Made by a program: the position numbers and the translations under genes. The notes beneath the pieces are model-generated. The model searched no databases. It saw only the letters and a program-made list of their open reading frames with translations, and was not told where the DNA came from. From Streptomyces sp. TS71-3 (GTDB lineage Bacteria; Actinomycetota; Actinomycetes; Streptomycetales; Streptomycetaceae), in NCBI RefSeq assembly GCF_018327685.1, contig NZ_BNEL01000003.1, positions 558,001 through 622,000 on the forward strand: 64,000 nt of DNA, written 5' to 3'. Positions 33,075 through 42,411 of the stretch are shown in pieces. Each line of letters starts with the position of its first letter. Within the stretch, counting starts at the first letter, position 1.

Positions 33075-33782
33075 TCACCCGGTCACGCCCCCGGTCCAGA
33101 AGGACCACCAGCGGGTGAGCACCAGCGTCCCGATCACGCCGAGGTGCAGCGCGGGCGGCGCCCAGACGAAGTCCGTGAGGAACGCCCGCAGCCCCGCGGG
33201 CACCGGCAGGAAGCCGGAGCGCGCGGTGAAGGACGTCACGCCCCAGAACATGACGACGGTGGCGACCCAGGCCAGGCAGCACCACAGGCACAGCGCGTGG
33301 ATGCGGTAGAGCGACTGGAACTGCAACCAGCCGCAGAACCCGGCGCCCAGCAGCGCCCCGGTGTTCAGGCCGAGCCAGAACCAGCGGGGGAAGCGGGCCC
33401 CGGCGAGCAGGCTCACGCCGACGCAGGCCACGATGGCGTACGCCACCAGGCCCAGCATCGGATTGGGGAAGCCGAAGACCGACGCCTGCGCGCTCTTCAT
33501 CACGCTGCCGCAGGCCACCACCGGGTTGAAACTGCACCCGGGGGTGAAGTTCGGGTCCCTGAGCAGCGCGAACTCGTCGAGAGTGATCACCCAGGACGGC
33601 AGCAGGCCCGCCGCCCCGGTGAGCGTCAGCAGGAGTGCGAAGGGGCGGCCCGCGCCGCTCCTGAGCACGGCGGCGCGGGTGCCGCTGCTTCTGCCGGTGC
33701 CTCCGGGGACCGGCGGCCGGGCGGCGCGATGACGCGCCCCGGCCGCCGGACGCCCGGCCGGCCGAACGGTGAGGAGGGGCAC
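33075..33782 (-). CDS. Vitamin K epoxide reductase (VKOR) family protein
   Basis: 235 residues (GTG at 33782, 3 bases after the upstream stop; no ribosome site, so a later start such as codon 39 is possible). Loop cysteines Cys83 and Cys91 (TPGCSFNPVVACGSVM) and the active CxxC Cys165-Cys168 (HALCLWCC) sit among four to five membrane helices. Actinobacterial VKOR reoxidises DsbA-like thiol oxidases with menaquinone, supporting disulfide formation in exported proteins; several Cys-containing secreted proteins are encoded nearby. No thioredoxin domain is fused. Confidence 0.92.
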   Translation of the reverse strand: MPLLTVRPAGRPAAGARHRAARPPVPGGTGRSSGTRAAVLRSGAGRPFALLLTLTGAAGLLPSWVITLDEFALLRDPNFTPGCSFNPVVACGSVMKSAQASVFGFPNPMLGLVAYAIVACVGVSLLAGARFPRWFWLGLNTGALLGAGFCGWLQFQSLYRIHALCLWCCLAWVATVVMFWGVTSFTARSGFLPVPAGLRAFLTDFVWAPPALHLGVIGTLVLTRWWSFWTGGVTG

Positions 33783-33785
33783 CGG

Positions 33786-34064
33786 TCAGCCGACGGGCAG
33801 GCCGCCGAGCAACTTACGTGTGGCGTTGCTCTGTTTGACCTGCTTCGCCAGGCCCTGCACCACCGCGGCCGGAGAGGTCTCGGCCTCCGGCGCGAACCGG
33901 CGGGCACCGACGAGCTGCGCGTCCAACGCCTTCTGCTTACCGACCGTGTCCAGGACGTCGTCCACCAGCTTGGGCGCGGCGTCGGAGGCGGCGTACGCCG
34001 GTGTCACGGCACCGGCGGCCACCAGGGCACCGGCGAGGACCGCGGCAGCCTTCAGGGGCTTCAT
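33786..34064 (-). CDS. Small secreted protein
   Basis: 92 residues from the ATG at 34064 with GGAAG upstream. A signal peptide (MKPLKAAAVLAGALVAAGAV, cut near AYA) is followed by a short helical mature part of about 65 residues (KLVDDVLDTVGKQKALDAQL, AAVVQGLAKQVKQSNATRKL). No Cys and no known family. It lies 3 bases upstream of the VKOR start, so the two may be co-transcribed. Confidence 0.75.
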   Translation of the reverse strand: MKPLKAAAVLAGALVAAGAVTPAYAASDAAPKLVDDVLDTVGKQKALDAQLVGARRFAPEAETSPAAVVQGLAKQVKQSNATRKLLGGLPVG

Positions 34065-34532
34065 GGTCTTCCTTTCTCCGGCGACGGGGATCGCCGGCGG
34101 ACATTCGCGTCCGGACACCAGCGCACGTCCGATGCCCTCTACTTCTCCGGGCACAACGAGCCCTGCCCGGCACGGAAACCCCGTCGCCGGTAAATTCCGC
34201 CTGTCCCGCCCGATTCCCACCCGATCGAATGCAGCGGCACGCCGATGCTCGTACGATCACACGCTCCCGTGTGCGAACGCGTCGGGCGTCCGTGCGCGAG
34301 AGGCCGGCATCCCGCCGTATCCGAACGTGCCGAATTCCCTCTCCGGGTGGGGAATTCGGGGCCGCGTACAGCGAATCAGGGGTGCATTGCCGTGAATTGC
34401 GGGTGCCGCGCGATGGATCGCGTGTTCCGCGCCGTGGTTTGCGGGTGCCGCGGTGCGGAGGGGCGCGGAGACGCGCGGTGTGCGGTGAGTTCGGGGCGGG
34501 GAGCGGGCGGCGGGCGATCCGGCGGGCGCGCC
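34065..34532. other. Intergenic region
   Basis: 468 bases between two secreted-protein genes on the same strand. The part around 34330-34470 shows loosely repeated GGTGCCGCG/GGATCGCG patterns. No gene was seen. Confidence 0.45.
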
Positions 34533-35201
34533 CTATCGGCCGTACGGGCCGGTGCGCGGCCGGCCCTGGAGGTCGGGGGCGGGGCGGCCGTCGGCGACGA
34601 GGGCCGCGGTGGCGTAGGCCACCGCCTCGCGGACCACGAGGGGCCCGTAGCGGTTCACGCCCGCCCTGTCGCCCGCGGCGGACGCCCGTGCCAGCGCGTC
34701 CGTGGCCGAGCGGAGGCGGGCGAGCGCGCGCAGCCGGGTGGCCGGGGCGCCCTCCCAGGCCGCCGTGGCGGCACCGGACGGCCTGCTGTGCACGGCCACC
34801 GCGCCGGACGGCACGGCGTCCGCGGGCACGGCACGCACCGGCCCCGTCCCTACCCGGCCCGGTGGGACCGCGTCCGCCGCGGTGCGGGCCCGCACCTGGG
34901 CGATGGCGGCCCGGACCGCGCATACGTGGTGCCGGGCGGAGCGGCCGGAGATGCGGTTGCCGTCGGCCTCGATGACCGCGTCGAGCAGGCGGCTGACGGG
35001 GCTGAGCACCGCCGCGGCGTCCCGAACCGCCGAGACCCGGTTGGACGCGCCGGGCGCTGTCCCGCGCGGTGCGGCGGCGTGCGGTCCGCCCCGGGGGCCG
35101 CCGTCGGCGTCGGGGTCCGCCGCGGCGGGTGCCGCCCCGCCGAGGGCGAGGGCCGCGCAGAGCACGGAACCGGCGAGGGGCCGTGCGGGCAGGTGACGCA
35201 T
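34533..35201 (-). CDS. Secreted helical protein of unknown function
   Basis: 222 residues from the ATG at 35201 (AAAGGA 11 nt upstream); the frame is open 100 codons further but reads as non-coding. A signal peptide (PLAGSVLCAALALGGAAPAA) precedes a Pro/Gly linker and two helical stretches (VSAVRDAAAVLSPVSRLLDA, LRALARLRSATDALARASA). A single Cys remains in the mature part. No family was recognised. Confidence 0.65.
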   Translation of the reverse strand: MRHLPARPLAGSVLCAALALGGAAPAAADPDADGGPRGGPHAAAPRGTAPGASNRVSAVRDAAAVLSPVSRLLDAVIEADGNRISGRSARHHVCAVRAAIAQVRARTAADAVPPGRVGTGPVRAVPADAVPSGAVAVHSRPSGAATAAWEGAPATRLRALARLRSATDALARASAAGDRAGVNRYGPLVVREAVAYATAALVADGRPAPDLQGRPRTGPYGR

Positions 35202-35848
35202 GGTCGTTGTCGTCCTTTCGCCGGACGCGTCCGGCCTCGGTGGTCCGCGGGCACGGATCCGCGGGCACCCGTGCGGGCCGGTACGTCCGCTCCCGCGATC
35301 ACCGTCCGTGCGACGGTCGCCGTGCGCAACCGGACGGACGCGCAACGTGCGGCGGAGCCCATGTGGACGGTGAACCGTTTCGCCTGGTGGGACGGGTGGG
35401 GCGGCGTGTACGGGCGACCGAACGGGGCGCCGCGGGCAGCGCGGCCATTCGGGTCGCCCGTACCGGCTCCGCGGCGCGCCTCCGGCGTAAATGGACCGCA
35501 TTTCCGTATATCGGCCGCCCGTATTTCCGGCCGACGACGGCCCCTCACGGCGACCACATCATCAAGAATTCATGCAAACCGATACGACACACAGAACCTA
35601 TGAATTAATCCGATACGTTCACAAATCGGCTACAGTTGCGCTTCCTGAAGCTGTTACGGCGGCACCGGCGCGGGCACCGCCGATCGTGTGATTTCAATGC
35701 CCCGCGGGTTTCGGGCCTCCGCATTCCGAAAGGGCAGAGTCGGCCATGCGTCATTCTCTTGGTCTTTCCCCGTCTCGTCGTCGCCGTGGCCGCTCGTGTG
35801 CGCCTTTCTCCTGCGGCCATCGCGCGGGCCCCGGGGATCCGGGAGGCC
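35202..35848. other. Promoter-bearing region upstream of the polysaccharide operon
   Basis: 647 bases. 35560-35650 is the most AT-rich stretch of this part of the window and contains direct repeats of CCGATACG at 35579 and 35610 (31 bp apart, about three helical turns). Transcription of the eight-gene operon probably starts here, giving a leader of over 150 bases. No gene was supported. Confidence 0.5.
35579..35617 (+). promoter_or_regulatory. Paired CCGATACG direct repeats in AT-rich promoter region
   Basis: Two exact 8-bp copies spaced 31 bp apart flank ACACACAGAACCTATGAATT, a stretch suited to a regulator binding on one helix face. No known consensus was matched. Confidence 0.4.
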
Positions 35849-37165
35849 ATGTCCCGGCGTCCGGAGCCGGTGCCCGCGCCGTCGCCGCCGATGCCCTCCG
35901 GTAGCCCCCGGACGCCGCCTGCCCGCACCGCCCCCGCTCCCCGCCCGCGCCGACCGCTGAAGGTCCTGCACGTCGTCCAGCCCGTGGACGGGGGCGTGGC
36001 GCGCGTGGTCACGGACCTGGTGGCGGCCGGCGCGTCCGAGGACCTGCACGCCACGGTGGCCTGCCGGGCGGACGGCGCCCTGGCCGGTGCGGTGCGCGGC
36101 GCCGGCGGTGCGGTGCGGCACTGGGCGGCGGACCGTGCACCCGGACCGGCGCTGCCCGGCGAAGTGGCGCGCATCGCCCATCTGGTGGCTCAGGTCCGCC
36201 CTGACATCGTGCACGCGCACAGCGCCAAGGCGGGCCTCGCCGTCCGGCTCGCCCTGCGCGGCCGGGTGCCGACCGTCTTCCAGCCGCACGCCTGGTCCTT
36301 CGAGGCGGTCGACGGGGCGCACGCGCGGCTGGCCCGGCGCTGGGAGCGGTACGGGGCGCGGTGGGCGGCGCGGATCGTCTGCGTCAGCGCCGCCGAGATG
36401 CGCACCGGGCAGGCCGCCGGGATCGACGCCGACTGGGCGGTGATCCCGAACGGCGTCGACACCGGCCGCTTCCGCCCCGCCCCCTCCCCCGCCGCCGGCC
36501 GGGCCGCCGCCCTGCCGCTCCATCCGGACGTGCCGCCGGACGTGCCGCTGGTCGTGTGCGTGGCGCGGCTGTGCCGGCAGAAGGGCCAGGACGTACTCCT
36601 CCGGGCCTGGCCCCTGGTGGCCCGTCAGGTCCCCGGGGCACGTCTCGTACTGGTCGGCGACGGGCCCGAGGCGTCGGCCCTGCGGCGGGGCGCGCCCCCG
36701 TCGGTGACGTTCGCGGGGCCGACCGGCGACCCCGCCGCCTGGTACCGGGCCGCCGACCTGCTCGTCCTGCCGTCCCGCTGGGAGGGCATGGCACTGGCCC
36801 CGCTGGAGGCGCTGGCCTGCGGAACGCCCGTGCTGGTCACCGACGTCGCCGGGGCGCGCGAGGCGCTGCCGGCCGGTCAGGAGCCGCACTGCCTGGTGCC
36901 CCCGCAGGACCCCGCCGCGCTGGCCGGCGCCGCCGTCGCCCTGCTGCGTGACGCGCCGCTGCGCGCCGAACTCGGCCGCGCGGGCCGGCGGCACGTCCTC
37001 GCCACCCACGACGTGCGGCACTCCGCCGCCGCGGTCGCGGCCGTGTACCGGGCGCTGTCGGGCACCGGGCGGACCGGGTCCACCGGGCCCAACGGGCCCA
37101 CCGGACCCAACGGGAACGCGGCGCCCGCGGCGTCGCCCGAACGCAGGGAGTCCCTGGCCACGTGA
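35849..37165 (+). CDS. GT4-family glycosyltransferase (polysaccharide operon gene 1)
   Basis: 438 residues from the ATG at 35849, which has GGGAGG close upstream; the frame is open 71 codons further. It has a GT-B fold. The N-terminal domain starts LKVLHVVQPVDGGVARVVTD and includes PDIVHAHSAKAGLAVRLA. The C-terminal donor domain has VIPNGVDTGRF, VVCVARLCRQKGQDVLLRAW and WEGMALAPLEALACGTPVL, the last giving the E-x7-E nucleotide-sugar motif (E..ALAPLEA). It adds a sugar to the lipid-linked repeat unit at the cytoplasmic face. A Gly/Pro/Asn/Thr repeat (TGSTGPNGPTGPNG) sits near the C-terminus. Its stop overlaps the next start (GTGA). Confidence 0.9.
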   Translation: MSRRPEPVPAPSPPMPSGSPRTPPARTAPAPRPRRPLKVLHVVQPVDGGVARVVTDLVAAGASEDLHATVACRADGALAGAVRGAGGAVRHWAADRAPGPALPGEVARIAHLVAQVRPDIVHAHSAKAGLAVRLALRGRVPTVFQPHAWSFEAVDGAHARLARRWERYGARWAARIVCVSAAEMRTGQAAGIDADWAVIPNGVDTGRFRPAPSPAAGRAAALPLHPDVPPDVPLVVCVARLCRQKGQDVLLRAWPLVARQVPGARLVLVGDGPEASALRRGAPPSVTFAGPTGDPAAWYRAADLLVLPSRWEGMALAPLEALACGTPVLVTDVAGAREALPAGQEPHCLVPPQDPAALAGAAVALLRDAPLRAELGRAGRRHVLATHDVRHSAAAVAAVYRALSGTGRTGSTGPNGPTGPNGNAAPAASPERRESLAT

Positions 37166-39588
37166 GCGCGGAAAGCACCGTTCCCTCCCCTGCCGGCCGG
37201 TCGCGGACGGCGGACGGCCCCGCACCGGTCGCGGTCGTCCGGCCCCGCGGCGCGCGGCGCGGCCTGCGCCCCCCGCCCCGGCCACCGCGCGCCGTGCGGC
37301 ACGCCTCACCGCTGCCCCTGCTCACCGTGGACACCGCGGCCGCGCTGCTCGGCGTCGCCGCGGTGACGTGCGCGGCACGCGCCGGGGCACTCGGCTTGCG
37401 GGCCGCGGCACCGGCCGCCCACGCCCCGGGCGCCTGGCCGGCCGCGGCCCACGGCTGGCCCGTCTGGTCCGGCTGGCCCGCCCCGGCGCACGCCAGGCCG
37501 GCCGCCTGGTCCGGCTGGCCCACCACGTGGTCCGGCTGGCCGGCGGTGGAGGGCGCGTGGCCCGCGCTGGTGCTCCTGCTGACCGTGGCCGCGCTGCACG
37601 CACGCGCCGGCCTCTACGGCACGCGTGCCGTGCCGCCGCTGCCCGGCGCTCCCCTCGCCCTCGACCAGGTCCCCGCGCTGTGCGGGCGCATCACGGCCGC
37701 ATGGGTGCTGCTGGCCGCCCTGCTCGCGGGCCTCTCCCCGGGCGGTGCGCTGCCGCTGCCGGCGCTCCTCGCGGGCTGCGCCGTGCACGCCGCGGCCTGC
37801 TGCGCGGGCCGCGCCGCGGTGCACGGCCTGCGGCGCCGCAGGGCCGCCCGCAACCCGCACCCGGCACTCGTCATCGGCCCCACGGCCTCCGCCCAGCGGG
37901 TCGCCGCGGCACTGCTGCGCCATCCGGCGTGCGGGCTGCGCCCGGTGGGGGTGGCGGTGCCGGGGGCTGAGGGCGGGGTGGCGGGGGCAGCCCTTGTGGC
38001 TGGTTCCGGTGTGGCCGGTTCCTCTGTGGCGGGGGCCGGTTCCGGTGTATCGGGGGCCGGTTCCTCGGGGTCCGGTGTGGCGGGGGCCCCTGTGGCGGGC
38101 TCGTCCTCGGCGGTGGGCGGGTCGGCGGCGGCATCTGACGTGGCGGCACCCGGTGCGGTGGGGGCCGGAGCGGCGCGGGCGGGGGCGGGGACCGGAGTGG
38201 AGACGGGGGCGGAGACGGAGGGACGGGCGGCTTCGGCATCGGCATCGGCATCGGCATCGGCATCGGCATCGGCATCGGCATCATTTTCCGTGCCGGCTTC
38301 ATCCCGTTCGGTGTCGGTTCCGGCTTCGGCTGCTGTCCCAGGTCCGGGTTCGGTTTCGGCTTCGGCTGCTGTCCCAGGTCCGGGTGCGGGTTCGGCTTCG
38401 GCTGCTGCCCCAGGTTCGGGTTCGGGTTCGGCTTCGGCTGCTGCCCCAGGTTCGGGTTCGGGTGCGGGGCCGGGTGCGGGTCCGGGTTCGGCGTCAGCTT
38501 CCGTTTCCGCATCAGGGGTGGCTTCGGGTTCCGGAGCGTCTTCAGCGGCGTCTTCAGCGACCGGTTCGGGGGCGGGAGCGGCTTCGGGGACGGCTTCGGG
38601 GACGGCGTCCGTTCCGGGGGCGGCTTCGGCTCAGGCTTCAGGAGAAACGGATCTGCCGGTGCTGTCCGCGGTTCCCGACATCCAGCGTGCCCTCATCCAG
38701 AACACCGTGCGGGCCGCGCTGTTCGTCGGGCCGGACGGCGGCCACGGGCCGCTGATCAGGGTTCTGACGGAGTACCAGTGCCTGGTGTGGCGGCTGGACC
38801 CGGAGCCGGCGACCGCCGCCGTCCCGCACCCGGCTCCCACGCCGGGCCAGGGGGCCGTGCCGGGTCCCGGGGTCCCGGGGCATCCGGCGCCCGTGCCCCA
38901 TCCCGCCGCCGCCTCGGCGCCCGGCCTCGCGGCCAGGTCCCGGCAGCCGCGCGGCCCGGACCGCCTCGCCGGGTTCCCCTGCGCCCCGGTGTGGCCGGTG
39001 CGGCCGGCCCGTCCGTCCCTCGCCAAGCGAGCCCTGGACGTGACGGTCTCGGGGCTGCTGCTGGTGTGCGCGGCACCGCTGCTGGCGGTCTGCGCCGTCG
39101 CGCTGCGGATGATCGACGGGCCCGGGGTGGTCTTCCGGCAGGAACGTGTCGGCAAGGGCGGACGGCCGTTCACCCTGCTGAAGTTCCGCACCTACCCGCC
39201 CGCCGACGCGCGGGAGGCCAGTACCCGCTGGAGCATCGCGGGCGAGCAGCGGATGAGCCCCTTCTGCCGGTTCCTGCGGCGCACCTCGCTGGACGAGCTG
39301 CCGCAGTTGTGGAACGTCTTCCGCGGCGACATGAGCCTGGTCGGGCCCCGGCCCGAGCGCCCGCACTTCGTGGCCAAGTTCAGCCGGACGCACCCCGGGT
39401 ACGCCGCCCGGCACCGCATGCCGACGGGCATCACCGGCCTCGCCCAGATCCACGGGCTGCGGGGCGACACCTCCATCGAGGACCGGTGCCGCTTCGACAA
39501 CGCGTACATCGACACGTGGTCGTTCTGGCAGGACATCTGCATCCTGGTCCGCACCGCCGCCATCCTCGTCCGTCCCTCGGGGAGCTGA
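37162..39588 (+). CDS. Polyprenyl-phosphate sugar-1-phosphate transferase (WbaP/ExoY-type)
   Basis: 808 residues, against about 480-500 usual. It has several N-terminal membrane segments, then a CoA-binding_3-like Rossmann region (NPHPALVIGPTASAQRVAAA). That region is split by about 225 low-complexity Ala/Ser/Gly/Val residues (about 268-492), including an (SA)n run from a TCGGCA hexamer array. It resumes with NTVRAALFVGPDGGHGPLI. The C-terminal PglC-like domain is complete: KRALDVTVSGLLLVCAAPLL, RVGKGGRPFTLLKFRT, LDELPQLWNVFRGDMSLVGP and GITGLAQIHGLRG. It starts repeat-unit synthesis by loading a sugar phosphate onto undecaprenyl phosphate. It overlaps the upstream gene by 4 nt. Confidence 0.92.
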   Translation: MSAESTVPSPAGRSRTADGPAPVAVVRPRGARRGLRPPPRPPRAVRHASPLPLLTVDTAAALLGVAAVTCAARAGALGLRAAAPAAHAPGAWPAAAHGWPVWSGWPAPAHARPAAWSGWPTTWSGWPAVEGAWPALVLLLTVAALHARAGLYGTRAVPPLPGAPLALDQVPALCGRITAAWVLLAALLAGLSPGGALPLPALLAGCAVHAAACCAGRAAVHGLRRRRAARNPHPALVIGPTASAQRVAAALLRHPACGLRPVGVAVPGAEGGVAGAALVAGSGVAGSSVAGAGSGVSGAGSSGSGVAGAPVAGSSSAVGGSAAASDVAAPGAVGAGAARAGAGTGVETGAETEGRAASASASASASASASASASFSVPASSRSVSVPASAAVPGPGSVSASAAVPGPGAGSASAAAPGSGSGSASAAAPGSGSGAGPGAGPGSASASVSASGVASGSGASSAASSATGSGAGAASGTASGTASVPGAASAQASGETDLPVLSAVPDIQRALIQNTVRAALFVGPDGGHGPLIRVLTEYQCLVWRLDPEPATAAVPHPAPTPGQGAVPGPGVPGHPAPVPHPAAASAPGLAARSRQPRGPDRLAGFPCAPVWPVRPARPSLAKRALDVTVSGLLLVCAAPLLAVCAVALRMIDGPGVVFRQERVGKGGRPFTLLKFRTYPPADAREASTRWSIAGEQRMSPFCRFLRRTSLDELPQLWNVFRGDMSLVGPRPERPHFVAKFSRTHPGYAARHRMPTGITGLAQIHGLRGDTSIEDRCRFDNAYIDTWSFWQDICILVRTAAILVRPSGS

Positions 39589-39594
39589 GACGCC

Positions 39595-42411
39595 GTGCTG
39601 CGAGGTCGGGCGGGAAACGTTCGCGGGGACGGGGCACGGGCGCGCGGCGCGACCCGCCTCCGGGCGGCACTACTGCGGTGGAGGGCCGGCCCGGGGCCCT
39701 CGGGACGGACGCGTGCGGTGCGGACGTCCTCGGTGGGCACGTCCTCGGTGGGCACGTCCCCGGCGCGCACGTCCCCGGCGCGCACGTCCCCGGCGCGCAC
39801 GTCCCCGGTGCGCACGTCCCCGGCGCGGACGCCTTCCGTGCGCACGCCTTCCGTGCCGGTGGCTCTCGCCCGGTGGAGCCCGCACCGGCTCGTGGGGCGG
39901 GGCGGGGGGCGGCGCGTCCGGCGGGGGGCGGCGCGGTTCGTGCGGCTCCTGCGACGGGGGCCCACGCGGCTCGTGCGGCGGGGGTCGGCGCTGGTCGTGC
40001 GGCCCGGTTCGGCGCTGGTCGCCGGGGCGGGTTCGGCGCTGCTCACGGGGGCGGGCTGGACACTCCTCGTGCTGCGGGGTCCGGGCCTGTCTGCCGGGCC
40101 CGGTACTCGCCGGGCGGGGGCTCGGGGGGCCCGTGGCGTGTTCCGGGGGTGGACGGAGCGCATGCCCTGGCGGCCTGTTCCGGTAGGAGCGGTGGTCAGG
40201 GCGAGGAGGCCCGCCCCCGCGCATGCGGTGGTCAAGCGCCGGCGGCCTGTTCGGATGTCCACGGCGCTCACGCCCTGGCGGTCCACCAGGGTCCCGGCGA
40301 TGCTCACGCCTTGGAGATCGGCCCGGGTGCGGACGGCGCTCAGGTTCTGGAGATCGGCTCGCGTCCGGGCCACGCTCATGCCCTGGAGGTCGGCCCGAGT
40401 ACGGGCGGTACTCATGCCCTGGAGGTCGGCCCGAGTACGGGCGGTACTCACGCCCGGGAAGTCGGCCCGAGTACGGGCGGTACTCACGCCCGGGAAGTCG
40501 GCCCGAGTACGGGCGGTATTCACGCCCGGGAAGTCGGCCCGCGTCCGGGCCCCACTCAGGCCCCAGCGGTCTCCCAGGGCCCGCCCGGCGCGCGTTCCCC
40601 AGAGGCCCGCCCGGAGCCGGGAGGAGCCCCCGCCGCGGGTGCCTGCCCGGGTGCGGTTGGCGTTCGGGCGGTGGGGGCCCGTCCTGCCCGTGGTGGCGCT
40701 CGTCGCGGCGCTCGGGCTGCCCGCGCTGCCCAGCGGCGAGCACGCCCTGCCGGGCCCGGGCTCCAGCGGTGCGCTCGGCGCGTCCGGCGGGCAGGGCGGC
40801 ACGGTGGCCGACGCCCTGTCGGGCCTCGTCGTGCTCTGCGCCGCGGTGCGCGCGGTCCGCCTGGCGCGCCGGCCGCTGACCAGGACCGCGGCCGTGGTCC
40901 TCGGCCTGCCCGTGGTCGGCTTCGCGGTGGCGGCGACCGGTGCGCCCGACATCGCCGGCGGTCTCGCCGGACTCGCCCGCTACCTCCAGGTGTTCGTGCT
41001 CGTGCCCGCGGCGGTCCTGCTGCTGATCCGCGACCGCGCCCAGTTGCGCCTGGTGGCCTGGGCGTTCGTCGCGCTCGCCCTGTGGGAGGGCGGCCTCGGC
41101 GTGGTCCAGTACGCCACCGGAACCGGCGCCTCGTACATGGGCTCCGACGTCCGCGCCGTGGGCACCTTCGGCCCCGGGGACGTCATGGGGATGGCGACCA
41201 CGGTGGCCTACGGGATGGTGTGCGCGGTGGGGATGGCCCTGGGGGTGGGCGAGGGCGCGCGAGTGAGGGCCCGGGGCGCCGCGGGCGCCGGCCGGTCCCC
41301 GTGGGGGCGGCAGGTCTCCCGCAAGCATCTGGCCGACTCGGCGCACCGGACCGACTCGGGGCACCAAGCCGGCTCGGCGCACCCGGCCGGCTCGGGCCGC
41401 CAGGCCTCATGGGGACGGCAAGTCCACTCGGAACGGAAGTCCTCGTGGGGACGGGAGCGGGTGGCCGCGCTGGTGTGTGCGGTGCTGCTGGTGGTGCCGC
41501 TGGCGGTGTCGTTCAGCCGGGGCGCGTGGATCGCCACCGTCGTGGCGTGCGCGGCGCAGCTCCTGCTGACCGGGCTGCGCAGGTTCATCGTGGTGGCCGC
41601 CGCGCTCGCGGCCTCGCTGGCGGTGCTGGTCGGCGGTGTGGGCGTGGGCAGTTCGATGCTGGAGCAGCGGCTGACCAGCATCTCGCATGTCGCGGACGCG
41701 CCGGACCAGTCGGTCGTCGACCGGTACACGATGTGGTCCGCGGCCCTCGGCATGTGGCGCGAGCACCCGCTCACCGGCGTGGGGATGAAGGGCTTCCCCG
41801 CCTACCGCGACAGCCACGCCTCCCTCGCCCTGTCCTCCGGCAGCGACACGGAGGGCGCGGGCGCGGCCTTCCGGCGCCAGCCCCTGCTGTCGCCCCACAA
41901 CATGTACCTCCTCGTCCTGGGCGAGCAGGGCCTCCTCGGCATCGTCGGGCTCGGGGGCAGCTGGGCGGCGTTGCTGGTGTGCGGCGTGAGTCGCACGGTG
42001 GTGGCGCGGCGGCGCGCGTCGCGCCCTTCGAGACTCGCGTGGACACCTCTGCGCGGGCGGACCGGCGCCGGGCGCCCGGCGGTCGGCGCACCGGCGGTCG
42101 GCGCACCGGCGGGCGAACGGGGCGCGCGCCCCGCATCCGCGGCCGGTAGCGCGCTGGACTGCGGCCTCGTCGCCTGCGGGCTGCTCATCTGGCAGCTCAT
42201 GGACTTCGCGTACGCCGACATCGGCGGCCCGTCGACCGTCCTGACCGCGGTCGTCCTCGGCGTGGCCGCCTGGTGGGGCGTGGGCGCCAGGGCCCTGGGG
42301 GCGGCCGGTGCCGAGAGGAACAGCCGGACGTCCGGGGCCGGTGGGCAGGGCGGCGTGCGGCCAGCCTCACCGGCGTCCGGAAAAGCGGCACGAGCGGGGG
42401 CCGGACGGTGA
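39595..42411 (+). CDS. O-antigen ligase/Wzy-like polymerase with long repetitive N-terminus
   Basis: A frame of 938 codons (GTG at 39595, 6 bases after the upstream stop). The membrane protein proper begins near residue 355 (GRWGPVLPVVALVAALGL) and has about ten hydrophobic segments; the Wzy_C/O-antigen-ligase signature is VVDRYTMWSAALGMWREHPL then TGVGMKGFPAYRDSH and SPHNMYLLVLGEQGLLGIVG. It would polymerise repeat units outside the membrane. The first 350 residues are cationic repeats: a 5-residue RTSPA unit (39722-39856) and a 12-residue SARVRAVLxPxR unit (about 40270-40555). Translation could instead start near 40630, leaving the repeats as spacer; the multiple-of-three periods and close coupling favour the long form. 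Confidence 0.8.
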   Translation: MLRGRAGNVRGDGARARGATRLRAALLRWRAGPGPSGRTRAVRTSSVGTSSVGTSPARTSPARTSPARTSPVRTSPARTPSVRTPSVPVALARWSPHRLVGRGGGRRVRRGAARFVRLLRRGPTRLVRRGSALVVRPGSALVAGAGSALLTGAGWTLLVLRGPGLSAGPGTRRAGARGARGVFRGWTERMPWRPVPVGAVVRARRPAPAHAVVKRRRPVRMSTALTPWRSTRVPAMLTPWRSARVRTALRFWRSARVRATLMPWRSARVRAVLMPWRSARVRAVLTPGKSARVRAVLTPGKSARVRAVFTPGKSARVRAPLRPQRSPRARPARVPQRPARSREEPPPRVPARVRLAFGRWGPVLPVVALVAALGLPALPSGEHALPGPGSSGALGASGGQGGTVADALSGLVVLCAAVRAVRLARRPLTRTAAVVLGLPVVGFAVAATGAPDIAGGLAGLARYLQVFVLVPAAVLLLIRDRAQLRLVAWAFVALALWEGGLGVVQYATGTGASYMGSDVRAVGTFGPGDVMGMATTVAYGMVCAVGMALGVGEGARVRARGAAGAGRSPWGRQVSRKHLADSAHRTDSGHQAGSAHPAGSGRQASWGRQVHSERKSSWGRERVAALVCAVLLVVPLAVSFSRGAWIATVVACAAQLLLTGLRRFIVVAAALAASLAVLVGGVGVGSSMLEQRLTSISHVADAPDQSVVDRYTMWSAALGMWREHPLTGVGMKGFPAYRDSHASLALSSGSDTEGAGAAFRRQPLLSPHNMYLLVLGEQGLLGIVGLGGSWAALLVCGVSRTVVARRRASRPSRLAWTPLRGRTGAGRPAVGAPAVGAPAGERGARPASAAGSALDCGLVACGLLIWQLMDFAYADIGGPSTVLTAVVLGVAAWWGVGARALGAAGAERNSRTSGAGGQGGVRPASPASGKAARAGAGR

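Noticed and set aside
38778..42149. Plus-strand frame of 1123 codons over the sugar transferase and polymerase genes
   Set aside because: An out-of-frame shadow with Pro/Arg/Gly repeats. The overlapping frames contain complete catalytic motifs.
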